64,000 nt of DNA from Kordia sp. (GTDB lineage: Bacteria > Bacteroidota > Bacteroidia > Flavobacteriales > Flavobacteriaceae): NCBI GenBank assembly GCA_002733415.1, contig NVVR01000015.1:1-64000 (forward strand), given 5' to 3'. Both the position numbers and the translations under genes were made by a program. The notes beneath the pieces are model-generated. The model saw only the letters and a program-made list of their open reading frames with translations, searched no databases and was not told where the DNA came from. This document shows, in pieces, positions 1 to 8,719 of the stretch; the stretch's first letter is position 1, and the number at the start of each line of letters is the position of its first letter.

Positions 1-2
1 TA

Positions 3-407
3 GACCGGTGGGGTCATATAGATGGATTAGTTAACAACGCCGGCACTACCCAATTTTGCCCACATCACGATCTTGAGGGCTTGTCAGCCTTGGATTTTCA
101 AGAAATTTATGCAGTCAATACCATTGGCGCGTTTCAGATGATCCGTGCCGTTGCGCCACATATGGAGGCTGCTGGGAAGGGTGCGGTCGTCAATGTCTCC
201 TCCGTGGCCGGCGTCTACAGTATTGGTTCATCCCTAGCCTATATCGGTTCAAAGGGCGCTTTAAATGCGATTACAATCGCTATGGCACGTGCTCTTGGTC
301 CTGCAATAATAATTAATGCTGTGTGTCCTGGCTATATTGAAAGTGGGTGGCATAGAAAAGCAATTGGCGAAGAGGCAACGGACCGAATGGTTGCTCACAT
401 ATCCTGA
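3..407 (+). CDS. short-chain dehydrogenase/reductase (SDR), fragment
   Basis: This is the interior of a classical SDR oxidoreductase, open at the window's left edge. Seen in frame from base 3: the NNAG motif, the catalytic Ser in NVSSVAG, the YIGSK form of YxxxK, and the NAVCPGY segment after the active site. The N-terminal Rossmann glycine motif lies outside the window. The reading frame hits TGA at 405-407, tens of residues short of a normal SDR C terminus. G+C is far higher than in everything downstream (36 of 60 bases at 121-180 against 14 of 60 at 541-600). The substrate cannot be told. I infer that the gene is cut by a junction near 390-405 rather than ending naturally. Confidence 0.85.
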   Translation, partial: DRWGHIDGLVNNAGTTQFCPHHDLEGLSALDFQEIYAVNTIGAFQMIRAVAPHMEAAGKGAVVNVSSVAGVYSIGSSLAYIGSKGALNAITIAMARALGPAIIINAVCPGYIESGWHRKAIGEEATDRMVAHIS

Positions 408-1527
408 CTTAGTTTGGGAGAGTTTATCGGAAACAAATAACGTATATTTTACAAAGCAGTATTTAAAAGCTTTTGAGGTGCATAATGCACATAGTATTCA
501 GTTTTTTTACATTGTAATGTTTAAAGGTAATGAGGCAGTTTCTTTTGCTATTTTACAAGTATTAGAATTCGATTTTGTACAAACAAATTTTGTATCAAAC
601 ACAAATAAGTTTGTACAAAAAGCAATGGACTATACAAGCTGTCTTTTGAGAAGAAATTACGTAAAAGTAATGATTTGTGGGAGTCCGTTTTTAAGTGGAG
701 AATATGGCTTACTTATAAAAAAGGGTGAGGATAAAAAACTAATACTAGAATGTCTAGTTAAAGGAATACAATCCATATTAAGTGCAAATAAGTATTTGAA
801 ACAATGGGTTGATGTTGTTATTTTGAAAGATTATTTTACATCATCATTACCTGTAGTTAATCATTTAAAAACATACAATTACACTTCTATACAGGTAGAT
901 GCTAACATGGTGTTAAACTTAAAGCCTGAATGGAATGATTTTGAAGATTATTTAAGTTCATTTAAATCTAAATTCAGAGTTAAAGCAAAAAAGGCATATA
1001 AACAAAGTGTAAATTTAGTAACAAAAGATTTAACAACGGAAGAGATTTTAGAACATAAAACTACTTTAGCAGCACTTTATAAGAATGTATTTGAAAAGGC
1101 TAACTTTAATTGGGCTATTTTAAATATTGCTACTTATGTTTCTTTAAAAGAAATATTAGGGGATAATTTCATCTTTAAAACATATTTTCTTGAAGATAAA
1201 TTAGTTGGTTTTATGAGTGGAGTTGTTAGTCAAAATACTTTAGACGCACATTATGTAGGTATTGATTACAGTTTAAATAAAAAGCATGCTATTTACTCTA
1301 GAATGCTGTACGATTATGTTAAAATTGGAATAGAAAGGAAGTTGGGTTATATTAATTTCGGAAGAACTGCAGGGGAGATTAAAAGTACTTTGGGGGCAGT
1401 TCCGCAAGAACTAATCTGTTATGTAAGACATAAAAAATCTGTGGCTAATTTTTTGTTCAAACCTTTTTTAAGAAAGGTTAGGTCAACTGCATTTGAGCAG
1501 CGGTTTCCGTTTAAAGAGAAGAAATAA
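400..1527 (+). CDS. GNAT/FemAB-like acetyltransferase, 5' truncated
   Basis: About 375 codons of an open frame with no credible start. An ATG in the same frame at 316 lies inside the dehydrogenase fragment, so the true N terminus is missing. The C-terminal half reads like a FemAB/GNAT-type acyl- or aminoacyl-transferase: a substrate-presentation stretch (LVGFMSG, then AHYVGID) and a late glycine-containing motif (YINFGRTAGEIKSTLG) near the end. This type is common in Flavobacteria, usually without a known substrate. The gene ends at a TAA immediately followed by a strong bidirectional terminator. Family assignment is by motif memory only, so it is moderate. Confidence 0.6.
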   Translation, partial: YPDLVWESLSETNNVYFTKQYLKAFEVHNAHSIQFFYIVMFKGNEAVSFAILQVLEFDFVQTNFVSNTNKFVQKAMDYTSCLLRRNYVKVMICGSPFLSGEYGLLIKKGEDKKLILECLVKGIQSILSANKYLKQWVDVVILKDYFTSSLPVVNHLKTYNYTSIQVDANMVLNLKPEWNDFEDYLSSFKSKFRVKAKKAYKQSVNLVTKDLTTEEILEHKTTLAALYKNVFEKANFNWAILNIATYVSLKEILGDNFIFKTYFLEDKLVGFMSGVVSQNTLDAHYVGIDYSLNKKHAIYSRMLYDYVKIGIERKLGYINFGRTAGEIKSTLGAVPQELICYVRHKKSVANFLFKPFLRKVRSTAFEQRFPFKEKK

Positions 1528-1559
1528 ATAAAGGCTTTACGTGTAGCAAAGCCTTTATT
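1527..1559. terminator. bidirectional intrinsic terminator
   Basis: A perfect 12-bp inverted repeat (1527-1538 with 1548-1559, core AAAGGCTTT) around a 9-base loop, between two convergent genes. A/T-rich flanks give it T-tracts on both strands. Confidence 0.85.
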
Positions 1560-1575
1560 GTATTTTAAAAATAAT

Positions 1576-2010
1576 TTATATCCATGCATTAATAATACCA
1601 CCCATTATTGCGAATGATACTACCCAGTATCCTGTGATAATCATCATATACTTAAAGGAACGTTGTTCAAATAATCCATTAGTAACAATTACAGGTAATA
1701 TTACAAATAACCCTAGCATTGTGCCGTGTAATGCTCCGTGTTTGAATGTCATAAAAGGTTCTGCTCCATGAGGATGTTCAGGAGAACCTCCTGAAAACAC
1801 TAGCACCATAATAAAGAATGATACAAAAAATGCTAATATTACTGATACACTAAAAATTAAGATCATATTGCTATTTTTAGCTCTTTCTTCGGTCATGCCA
1901 ATTTCTTTCATCCATATTGTACCAAATACTTTTGGGTGATACCATATAAAACCAACTATTAACGTTGAAAGTGCGGCTACTACTAATGCGAGCCAATTAA
2001 TGTTTTCCAT
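1576..2010 (-). CDS. DUF1761 family membrane protein
   Basis: 144 residues, with four predicted membrane segments: residues about 7-24, 48-72, 94-114 and 123-143. The N-terminal signature GFIWYHPKVFG just after the first segment is characteristic of DUF1761, a small inner-membrane family of unknown function. A His-rich loop (SPEHPHGAEP) lies between segments 2 and 3. The gene is single, convergent with the upstream acetyltransferase and divergent from yicC. The ATG at 2010 is preceded by an A/T-rich leader without a clear Shine-Dalgarno, which is usual in this phylum. Confidence 0.85.
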   Translation of the reverse strand: MENINWLALVVAALSTLIVGFIWYHPKVFGTIWMKEIGMTEERAKNSNMILIFSVSVILAFFVSFFIMVLVFSGGSPEHPHGAEPFMTFKHGALHGTMLGLFVILPVIVTNGLFEQRSFKYMMIITGYWVVSFAIMGGIINAWI

Positions 2011-2161
2011 AAGATTTTTTTAAAAGATTAGTTTACCCAAATAAAGGGTTTAATTGAAATCGCTTTTTCAGATAAAAACAGATTCAGTTTTAAAGATAAG
2101 TAAATTTTCATGAACCGATATTCTGACTTGTAAATAGGTTAAAAACCGCTGTAAATTTCCG

Positions 2162-2169
2162 TACCTTTG
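2162..2169 (+). promoter_or_regulatory. promoter -7 element for yicC-gmk
   Basis: TACCTTTG matches the Bacteroidota housekeeping-sigma -7 consensus TAnnTTTG. It lies 20 bases before the yicC ATG. A weak TTA stands at the expected -33 distance. A GTG overlapping this box is in frame with yicC, but it lies in the promoter and is not the start. Confidence 0.7.
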
Positions 2170-2189
2170 TGCAAATTTTTCAGACAACT

Positions 2190-3050
2190 ATGATACAATC
2201 TATGACAGGTTATGGGAAAAGCGTACTGCAACTTCCTGCCAAAAAAGTTACTATTGAATTAAAATCATTAAATAGTAAAAGCCTTGACATGAATGTCAGA
2301 ATGCCTTCTTATTATAAAGAAAAGGAACTACCATTAAGGAGATTGATAGCAAAATCAATTGTTCGTGGGAAAATTGATGTATCGTTATTTGTTGAAGTAA
2401 CTGGTGAAGAAACAACAACAAAAATAAACGAAGCTGTTGTAAGGGAATACATGAAGCAATTACAATTAATTGCGCCTGATACATCTGCAGCAAAATGTTT
2501 GGAAATGGCTATGCGTTTACCGGATACTGCTAAGGCAGAACGTGCTGAGATAGATGAAGATGAGTGGGGAATAATTGAAACTCATGTGAAAGAAGCAATA
2601 GAAAATATTGTTGGCTACAGAGTAGATGAAGGGAAGGTTTTAGAAACAGAGTTTTTACAACGTAATGATAACATTAGAGGCTTATTGGAAGAGGTAATTG
2701 CTGTAGATCCTGAACGTATCGCTGGAGTGAAGGAGCGTTTACAGAAAGGGATTGCTGAATTAAAAGAAAAGGTTGATGAAAACCGTTTTGAGCAAGAATT
2801 GGTTTATTATATTGAAAAATATGATATTACAGAGGAAAAAGTACGTTTGAGTAATCATTTAGATTATTTTATTACGTCAATAAACTCAGAAGATTCTAAT
2901 GGTAAAAAATTAGGATTTATTGCTCAGGAAATGGGTAGAGAAATTAATACTATCGGTTCAAAATCTAACTATGCACCTATGCAAAAATTAGTTGTTCAAA
3001 TGAAAGATGAACTAGAGAAAATTAAAGAACAATTGTTAAACGTACTGTAA
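2190..3050 (+). CDS. yicC: YicC family endoribonuclease
   Basis: 286 residues from the ATG at 2190, which gives the canonical N terminus MIQSMTGYGK. The family has an N-terminal YicC domain and a C-terminal DUF1732 domain, here including FITSINSEDSNGKKLGF and the conserved tail QEMGREINTIGSKS. In Escherichia coli YicC is an endoribonuclease acting on small RNAs; the role here is assumed by homology. Its stop overlaps the gmk start by one base (TAATG), so the two are translationally coupled. yicC-gmk-nadD is a usual order in Bacteroidota. A TAnnTTTG box lies just upstream. Confidence 0.93.
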   Translation: MIQSMTGYGKSVLQLPAKKVTIELKSLNSKSLDMNVRMPSYYKEKELPLRRLIAKSIVRGKIDVSLFVEVTGEETTTKINEAVVREYMKQLQLIAPDTSAAKCLEMAMRLPDTAKAERAEIDEDEWGIIETHVKEAIENIVGYRVDEGKVLETEFLQRNDNIRGLLEEVIAVDPERIAGVKERLQKGIAELKEKVDENRFEQELVYYIEKYDITEEKVRLSNHLDYFITSINSEDSNGKKLGFIAQEMGREINTIGSKSNYAPMQKLVVQMKDELEKIKEQLLNVL

Positions 3051-3628
3051 TGATTAAAGGGAAGTTAATCGTTTTTTCAGCCCCTTCTGGTTCAGGGAAA
3101 ACAACAATCGTAAGGCATTTATTAGGGATAGAAAAACTTAATTTAGAATTTTCTATTTCTGCAACTTCTAGAGAAGCTAGAGGAGAAGAAGTAGATGGTA
3201 AAGATTATTACTTTTTGTCACTTAAGGAATTCAAAAACAAGATAAAATCTGAAGAGTTCCTAGAATGGGAAGAAGTGTATCGTGATAATTTTTATGGAAC
3301 ATTAAAGTCAGAAGTAGAACGCATTTGGGCTCAAGGAAAGCATGTTATTTTTGATATAGATGTTGTTGGAGGAATAGATATTAAGCGTATTTATCCTGAA
3401 CGTACGTTGTCTGTTTTTGTAAAGCCACCAAGTATTGAGGAGCTTAAAATTCGGTTAAAAAAACGTTCTACGGAAAGCGAAGATAAAATAAACATGCGTA
3501 TTGCTAAAGCTTCAATAGAACTAGCTACAGCGCCACAGTTTGATTTTATTATTGAAAATGATGAGTTAGATGTTGCTTTAAAAGAAGCAGAAGAATTAGC
3601 GCATAATTTCCTTAAAAAGAGGCTCTAG
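3050..3628 (+). CDS. gmk: guanylate kinase
   Basis: 192 residues, the usual bacterial length. It phosphorylates GMP to GDP with ATP in the cytosol. The P-loop APSGSGKT is at residues 11-18. The GMP-binding region follows with SATSREARGEEVDGKDYYF (TSRxxR... DG..Y-F pattern), and the lid region contains RLKKRSTES. The start ATG overlaps the yicC stop. A repeat element separates it from nadD, so nadD may be transcribed by readthrough or from its own promoter. Confidence 0.97.
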   Translation: MIKGKLIVFSAPSGSGKTTIVRHLLGIEKLNLEFSISATSREARGEEVDGKDYYFLSLKEFKNKIKSEEFLEWEEVYRDNFYGTLKSEVERIWAQGKHVIFDIDVVGGIDIKRIYPERTLSVFVKPPSIEELKIRLKKRSTESEDKINMRIAKASIELATAPQFDFIIENDELDVALKEAEELAHNFLKKRL

Positions 3629-3700
3629 GTTTTCGAAACTGACCTTGAACTTGAAAACAAACTTTGTGAAATAGTTTTTAAACAATACTAAAATCAATAT

Positions 3701-3785
3701 CCTCGGTACAAGCGCACGAGGTATGAATTAATAATAATAGTTGTAGTTCGAGGAAAACCTCGGGAAATTAAACCCACTGGGTGGG
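3701..3785 (+). repeat. intergenic repeat family R1, copy A
   Basis: Non-coding element between gmk and nadD. It contains GAGGTATGAATTAATAATAA, a small stem GAGG-aaaa-CCTC, then GGGAAATTAAACCCACTGG and a terminal palindromic CCCACTGGGTGGG. Related copies stand at 56592-56679 and 59009-59094 (opposite strand) and 62591-62669 (same strand). A terminal piece is at 11619-11630. Confidence 0.75.
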
Positions 3786-3816
3786 ATATAAAATATTTGC
3801 CTTGGCGGGCACGCGT

Positions 3817-4395
3817 ATGAAAATAGGACTGTATTTCGGAACATTTAACCCAATTCATGTTGGGCATTTGGCTATAGCAAACCATATGGTAGAGAACGCT
3901 GATTTAGATCAAGTCTGGATGGTAGTAACGCCGTTAAGTCCGTTTAAAAAGAAAAGTAGTCTATTAGCAAATCATCATCGATTAGAAATGGTGTATTTGG
4001 CTACAGAAAGTTATGATAAACTACAACCTTCTGATATTGAGTTTGGTTTACCTGAACCTAACTATACCGTTTATACCCTTGCAAATTTAGAGGAAAAGTA
4101 TCCACAACATGAGTTTTCTTTATTAATGGGTGAGGATAATTTAAAAGGCTTTCATAAATGGAAAAACTATGAGGCTATTTTGGATAATTACAATTTGTAT
4201 GTGTATCCTAGGATTTCTGAAGGAACTGTAGAGTATCAGTTAAAAAATCACCCAAGAATAACAAGAGTTGCTGCGCCAATTATGGAAATATCTTCGACCA
4301 TGATTCGTAAAAGTATTGTTGCTCAAAAAAATATTAGACCGTTACTAGATATTAAAGTGTGGCAGTTTATTGATGAAATGAATTTTTATAAATAG
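3817..4395 (+). CDS. nadD: nicotinate-nucleotide adenylyltransferase
   Basis: 192 residues. It joins nicotinate mononucleotide and ATP to give deamido-NAD in NAD synthesis. The nucleotidyltransferase signature GTFNPIHVGH is at residues 8-17. The second motif, EISSTMIRKS, carrying the ISSTxxR triad, lies near the C terminus. The frame is open upstream to a GTG at 3781, but that lies in repeat R1; the ATG at 3817 gives the family's standard N terminus MKIGLYFG. The gene closes the yicC-gmk-nadD set. Confidence 0.95.
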   Translation: MKIGLYFGTFNPIHVGHLAIANHMVENADLDQVWMVVTPLSPFKKKSSLLANHHRLEMVYLATESYDKLQPSDIEFGLPEPNYTVYTLANLEEKYPQHEFSLLMGEDNLKGFHKWKNYEAILDNYNLYVYPRISEGTVEYQLKNHPRITRVAAPIMEISSTMIRKSIVAQKNIRPLLDIKVWQFIDEMNFYK

Positions 4396-4436
4396 TTTGT
4401 AGTGGTTCGTTCTAATTCTGAATTAAACGTTTAATT

Positions 4437-5066
4437 TTAATAGAGGCTTTTTGTTGTTTCGACATTTAAGGGAAGTTGAAAATACGTATCTTCCAATTTC
4501 ATTGATTTTACTTCAATGGCGATACTTTCCATTGTGAACTGCTGGTTGTCTATTATAATTTTCAATGGAAGGGAATTTGATTCTTTCAAATAGTCATACC
4601 AATTCCCATATTTATGATTTTTAAATAGTTCAGAGTTCATTGCGAGCTTAGAAGTGAAATAATATTTCTGTATACCACTTTTACATGTTAAGATTATCTC
4701 ATCGCAATTATACCCAAGAATATCGATAACATTTTTATTTAACGCAATTGTTAGAATTGAGTCATTATTTATTTGGCTATCATTCCATAAAATTGTTTTA
4801 GAATTAGAGAACTTACTATATAGCTTATTGTCTTCATTTATGTATAATTGCCATTGATAATAAGTTCCATCGGTCACTGATTTGTAATTATCTTCCTTAA
4901 TATAGAACTCGTGCTGTGACCCCATCATAGATGTAAACTGCTCGTCCCCCATATTGGGTATTTTGCTTACAAAAGAGTTTTGGTAAGTGATTTTTCCTTC
5001 AAAATTTTGAGAAAATGTTGTTAAGGTAGTTAGCACTGTTAGTGCAATTGTCAAGATGTTTTTCAT
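4437..5066 (-). CDS. secreted GLPGLI-like protein
   Basis: 209 residues with a Sec signal peptide (about residues 1-19, ending FSQ). The mature part starts FEGKITYQ, the usual opening of GLPGLI/DUF4412-type periplasmic proteins of Flavobacteria, which lack an assigned function. The middle holds conserved-looking pieces for this family: DILGYNCDEIILTCKSG and YYFTSKLAMNSELF. The literal GLPGLI motif is not present, so the assignment is to the wider group. It lies downstream of a small membrane-protein gene on the same strand. Confidence 0.6.
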   Translation of the reverse strand: MKNILTIALTVLTTLTTFSQNFEGKITYQNSFVSKIPNMGDEQFTSMMGSQHEFYIKEDNYKSVTDGTYYQWQLYINEDNKLYSKFSNSKTILWNDSQINNDSILTIALNKNVIDILGYNCDEIILTCKSGIQKYYFTSKLAMNSELFKNHKYGNWYDYLKESNSLPLKIIIDNQQFTMESIAIEVKSMKLEDTYFQLPLNVETTKSLY

Positions 5067-5110
5067 ATTTGTTTTTAATGTTATTTGTTGTCTTTTTTAG
5101 ATACCGATCT

Positions 5111-5323
5111 CTATTCTGGATTCGAGCTGGTTTGTTTTGATTTTTTTAATAATTTTACAATGACCAGTATGTTTATAGTAATTGACAGTCCAATTAGTAT
5201 TCCTTTAAAAAAGTCAGGGGGAAGGCCAAATATAGTATCATTATTTAAGTTGTTAATATTGAATGCTCCTAGTATCAGAAGCGTGCTAATTGGAATTAGT
5301 GCGATGTAATTATTTTTTTTCAT
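5111..5323 (-). CDS. small two-TM membrane protein, unknown
   Basis: 70 residues from an ATG at 5323, which has the purine-rich AAAGGAAAC a few bases upstream. The frame stays open about 40 codons further upstream, but that extension has no good start signal. There are two hydrophobic segments (residues about 5-23 and 40-60) with a Lys-rich tail. The protein is not recognised. It lies between the secreted protein at 4437 and the LuxR-type regulator at 5544, all on the minus strand. Confidence 0.5.
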   Translation of the reverse strand: MKKNNYIALIPISTLLILGAFNINNLNNDTIFGLPPDFFKGILIGLSITINILVIVKLLKKSKQTSSNPE

Positions 5324-5543
5324 AATGTTTCCTTTTTTTGTTACCTGATACTTTAGAATTATTATTGCAAATATCCCCATAGTTTTTGCGAAAATCAATC
5401 GGTAAAAAGTATGATTTCCCTTATACTTACCTAAATCATACAAAAGTATGAGCGATAGTAATTACCTGAATATCAACCTATTATTTTAATCATAGTGAAG
5501 GGTTGGAAAGCACGGTCCGGTTGGGACGGAAGTTAAGTATCAA

Positions 5544-6416
5544 TTATCGGCCTATTAAATTAATTAAAGCCACCTTATTGTTAACACTTGTTTTTCTATA
5601 AATATTGGAAATATGTGATTTAACCGTGGGCAATGAAATAAACAACTTATCACCTATTTGTTTATAGCTAGCTCCTCTTATGATCAACTCAGTAACTTCA
5701 ATTTCTCGATTCGTCAGGTTATAGGCAGAAAAGTCTGGTTGTTTTTTGTTATCATTTAATCTAAATACTTCCAATCGTTTAACATCATTATAAATTTTTA
5801 TTCCAGAAAGAATAATAAATATCACAGGGAGTGTTACTGGGATATTTGAATCTGAAACACTAATCCCCCCTGTTTTTTGAATAAAAAAATCAAAAAGTAT
5901 CAAGAGAGGTAATGCTACCAAAAATATTATAATTGAAATTTTTTTTCTTTGCTTAATGGGAGCCATAGATTTTGTCTTTCTCACAAAAATCATAGCGTAG
6001 GCAATTAAATAACATATAATTATGGAAGATAAAATTCCGAATAAATCCTTAAAATCAAAGAAAAAACTTGATACCCCAAACAGTAAGAGTACAATACTAA
6101 TACTATATAAAAAAGGCTTGGCAAAACGAGAAATTTTCACTTCTCTTTCAATGATGATGTTCAGTGAAAGACTAATACCTAAAAATATTGATACGGCTAT
6201 GACAACAAGTAGAAAATAGGGTGTAATACTGTGCCCTGTAATAAGAATAACGGCTTCAGAAACCGTGGCTGTAATAATTAATAAAAGAAAGGATACGGAT
6301 AACAGGATAGATTCATAATATTCTATTTTTTGCTTGTAACAAATAACTTGTATGAGTATCGCCACTATCCCTAGTGAATAAGCAAGTAGCAATAAAATTA
6401 ATCCAAAGACCTCCAT
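5544..6416 (-). CDS. membrane-anchored LuxR-type transcriptional regulator
   Basis: 290 residues. About 200 N-terminal residues contain six or seven hydrophobic segments, starting EVFGLILLLLAYSLG. The C-terminal LuxR/GerE helix-turn-helix begins at about residue 230 (YNLTNREIEVTELIIRGASY, followed by KSHISNIYRK). There is no receiver domain, so this looks like a one-component regulator whose membrane part senses the signal. The ligand is unknown. It may control the small secreted and membrane genes downstream on the same strand, which is inference from position only. Confidence 0.75.
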   Translation of the reverse strand: MEVFGLILLLLAYSLGIVAILIQVICYKQKIEYYESILLSVSFLLLIITATVSEAVILITGHSITPYFLLVVIAVSIFLGISLSLNIIIEREVKISRFAKPFLYSISIVLLLFGVSSFFFDFKDLFGILSSIIICYLIAYAMIFVRKTKSMAPIKQRKKISIIIFLVALPLLILFDFFIQKTGGISVSDSNIPVTLPVIFIILSGIKIYNDVKRLEVFRLNDNKKQPDFSAYNLTNREIEVTELIIRGASYKQIGDKLFISLPTVKSHISNIYRKTSVNNKVALINLIGR

Positions 6417-6740
6417 ATTAAATTTATTCTATTTATGAAATTAACTATTACAGTTTATTGAGGTGTCATACACGACACACAACGGTGAGATTAAATGAGT
6501 TTCAATGCTGTTTATCGGTTGTTAAACGAAGTTAGTTGTTTTTTTGAGAAAGTCAACAACTTAACTTAAAGTTGGAAATAAAATTATAGTTTCCCAGACT
6601 GTTGCAATTCTTTATCGGTGTTTTTATATGAATCTACTAGTATAAGAAACTTTTCGGCTTATACTAATTCGTCAGTCAATCTAAAAAGTCACCCAATACT
6701 ATTAAAAAGAAGGGAAGTGCTTTCACCACCTCCCTTTTAG
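6417..6740. other. gene-free stretch with one repeat R2 copy
   Basis: 324 bases between two minus-strand genes. It holds repeat R2 at 6481-6538, followed by the partly self-complementary GAAGTTAGTTG ... CAACAACTTAACTT. No convincing reading frame was found. Confidence 0.6.
6481..6538 (+). repeat. intergenic repeat family R2, copy 1
   Basis: Core TTCAATGCTGTTTATCGG then TTGTTAAACGAAGTTAG. Two diverged copies lie at 8670-8719 and 8893-8951, flanking the other side of the PLP-enzyme gene. Confidence 0.6.
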
Positions 6741-8585
6741 TTAAATATTTCTAACGAAATCTAAGAAGACTTTTTTATGCAGTTCAAGATCCATGTTAGG
6801 AGAAAGTGCTACACGAGCAATATAATCTTTGTCCCCTTCTTTAGTTGTCCCTTGAGTAGATGTTGCGGGTATCGTCCAATAACACCCTTTTAGCTGTCCA
6901 TAACTTACGCAGTACTTGCTTTCGTGTGGGATTTCAGTAATCATTAAATTGATTAATTTCAAATTCAACGCTCTTTTATAAGCTTCTCTTTCTTCATCAG
7001 TATTCCCTTTAGTAGGGAGGTCTAATGAAAATACAGATGGGGTAAATCCTTGTTTTGCCAATTCCTCTGAAACAAAATTGATTTTTGCTTCAGGTAAAGT
7101 TTCGCTAATAAAGCTTACAAATTCACGTGTGTTGGTGTACGCATCATGAATCCGTTGATTCATTGTAGGCAATTGTCTGGCTAATATTTCATATTGAAGA
7201 TTTGTAGCTTCGTTATCGCAAATGCTCAGGTGTAATTCTATTTTCTCCATCAAAGCTTCAGTCTTTTTATTTCCTACACAGTAACCCGCAGTACACTGTC
7301 CGCCACTAGGGAATTTTGATCCACTAGCAAATGAAATGGCCTTAACCGTTGATAGTATTTCATCATCACCTAAAAAGTGAACATTAGGACAAAATGTTTG
7401 ATCTAAAATAAAAACAGGATCGATAGCGATTTCACCAGTTGCAGTTGTACGTTCCGTACTTAAAACAGCTCTTAATTGGTTGAGGTCTGGAACTTCGACT
7501 CTAGGATTTGTTGGAATTTCAGCGATGATGTATGGTATTGCGTCTTCGTTAGCAATTTTAGCTAAAACGATGTCAATACTCTGTACCATATCGTTATCAC
7601 CATCAACTGGTAAATCCATCACTTCAACATTATCAATACAAGCAGCAACTCGTCTTGCTTGATCATTTGTTCCTCCATAACAGTTTGGAGGCACTACAAT
7701 TTTGATAGCCTTTCCTTTATGTTTTTCTAATGCATCGTGAATTAGCCCCATTAAAATTGCATATTGAATAGATAATCCACTTGAAGCAACTAGTGGTACT
7801 GTGTATGCGCCGGTAATGGTTTTAATTGAATCTAAAACTAATGCTTTGTTTGTCTTGAGGTTGCTTTTGGGAGTAGCAAAGGAAGATTGCTCTGTTAGAA
7901 ATTGTAATGCAGCCAAAGAATTCGCTGGTGTCATTGCAATAGTCTCTCTTCTTCGTACGTGCTGAATTTCGGAGATATAATTTTCATTTTGTGCACCATT
8001 TACTACTAAAACACTTCCAAGTTCAGTATGGACATTGATAAAAAAGTCGATATTTGGTATTAAATCGAAATTATGAATCTCATTTTTTTGTGAAATAAAA
8101 ATGGTACTTCCGTTAAATTCGGAAACTTTTTCTGTGATGTGAACTTTTTTTAAATCAAATTGATAACCATAAACATTCTTTAGCGCTTCAATATTAAAAC
8201 AATCTGGTAAATTATCTGTGTAAAGAATTTGAGTGTTCTTGTTATCTAATAGATTTTTTCTTAGCACTGCTAAAACAGGAATCATCTTTGATGAAAAACT
8301 AATTACCGCTTCATGTTCTATAGTATTTAAATTACCAATTGCCCATTCTAATATGCTAGATAATGGATGTCCTAATCGAATATAATCGAAAGCAGTAGGT
8401 AGTTCACTTAGTGCCGATGATTCAAAATTATTGTCGTTAAATAAATTTTCAAACTGTGCTAAAAATTGAGTTTTAGCCAGTTTTTCATCATAAATATCTA
8501 ATCGATGTGTTGTTAGGCTCAACCAGTCACTTGGCATGTTTTCTAATACCGCCTTAATATAATTTATCACTTTACTGTCTTTCAT
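6741..8585 (-). CDS. PLP-dependent Cys/Met-metabolism-type enzyme
   Basis: 614 residues from the ATG at 8585, which has GGGA 6 bases upstream; another in-frame ATG stands 9 bases earlier. The C-terminal ~400 residues resemble fold-type I enzymes of the cystathionine gamma-synthase/lyase group: PPNCYGGTNDQARR, an Asp in FILDQTFCPN, and the putative PLP Lys in SFASGSKFPSGGQC. The N-terminal ~200 residues are an extra region not usual for MetB/MetC-size (~400 aa) enzymes. The reaction is unknown; some gamma-elimination or replacement on a sulfur amino acid is plausible. It is flanked on both sides by repeat R2. Confidence concerns family, not substrate. Confidence 0.6.
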   Translation of the reverse strand: MKDSKVINYIKAVLENMPSDWLSLTTHRLDIYDEKLAKTQFLAQFENLFNDNNFESSALSELPTAFDYIRLGHPLSSILEWAIGNLNTIEHEAVISFSSKMIPVLAVLRKNLLDNKNTQILYTDNLPDCFNIEALKNVYGYQFDLKKVHITEKVSEFNGSTIFISQKNEIHNFDLIPNIDFFINVHTELGSVLVVNGAQNENYISEIQHVRRRETIAMTPANSLAALQFLTEQSSFATPKSNLKTNKALVLDSIKTITGAYTVPLVASSGLSIQYAILMGLIHDALEKHKGKAIKIVVPPNCYGGTNDQARRVAACIDNVEVMDLPVDGDNDMVQSIDIVLAKIANEDAIPYIIAEIPTNPRVEVPDLNQLRAVLSTERTTATGEIAIDPVFILDQTFCPNVHFLGDDEILSTVKAISFASGSKFPSGGQCTAGYCVGNKKTEALMEKIELHLSICDNEATNLQYEILARQLPTMNQRIHDAYTNTREFVSFISETLPEAKINFVSEELAKQGFTPSVFSLDLPTKGNTDEEREAYKRALNLKLINLMITEIPHESKYCVSYGQLKGCYWTIPATSTQGTTKEGDKDYIARVALSPNMDLELHKKVFLDFVRNI

Positions 8586-8669
8586 AATTCCCATCTTTAG
8601 ATAGGTCGTAAAGATACATTAATTAGATTTTTATTTAAAGTGTTGCAAGGCGTTTTGTTAGATTGTATT

Positions 8670-8719
8670 TAAGGCTAAGATAAAATTCAATATTGTTTAT
8701 TGGTTGTTAAACGAAGTTA
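8670..8719 (+). repeat. intergenic repeat family R2, copy 2
   Basis: AAGGCTAAGATAAAATTCAA followed by the core TTGTTTATTGGTTGTTAAAC and GAAGTTAT. Close match to copy 1 across about 35 bases. Confidence 0.6.

Noticed and set aside
316-399. ATG at 316 as true start of the acetyltransferase
   Set aside because: These codons are the second frame of SDR sequence and G+C-rich; the real start is lost at the junction.
3781-3816. Upstream GTG as nadD start
   Set aside because: It lies in repeat R1; the ATG at 3817 gives the family's conserved N terminus.
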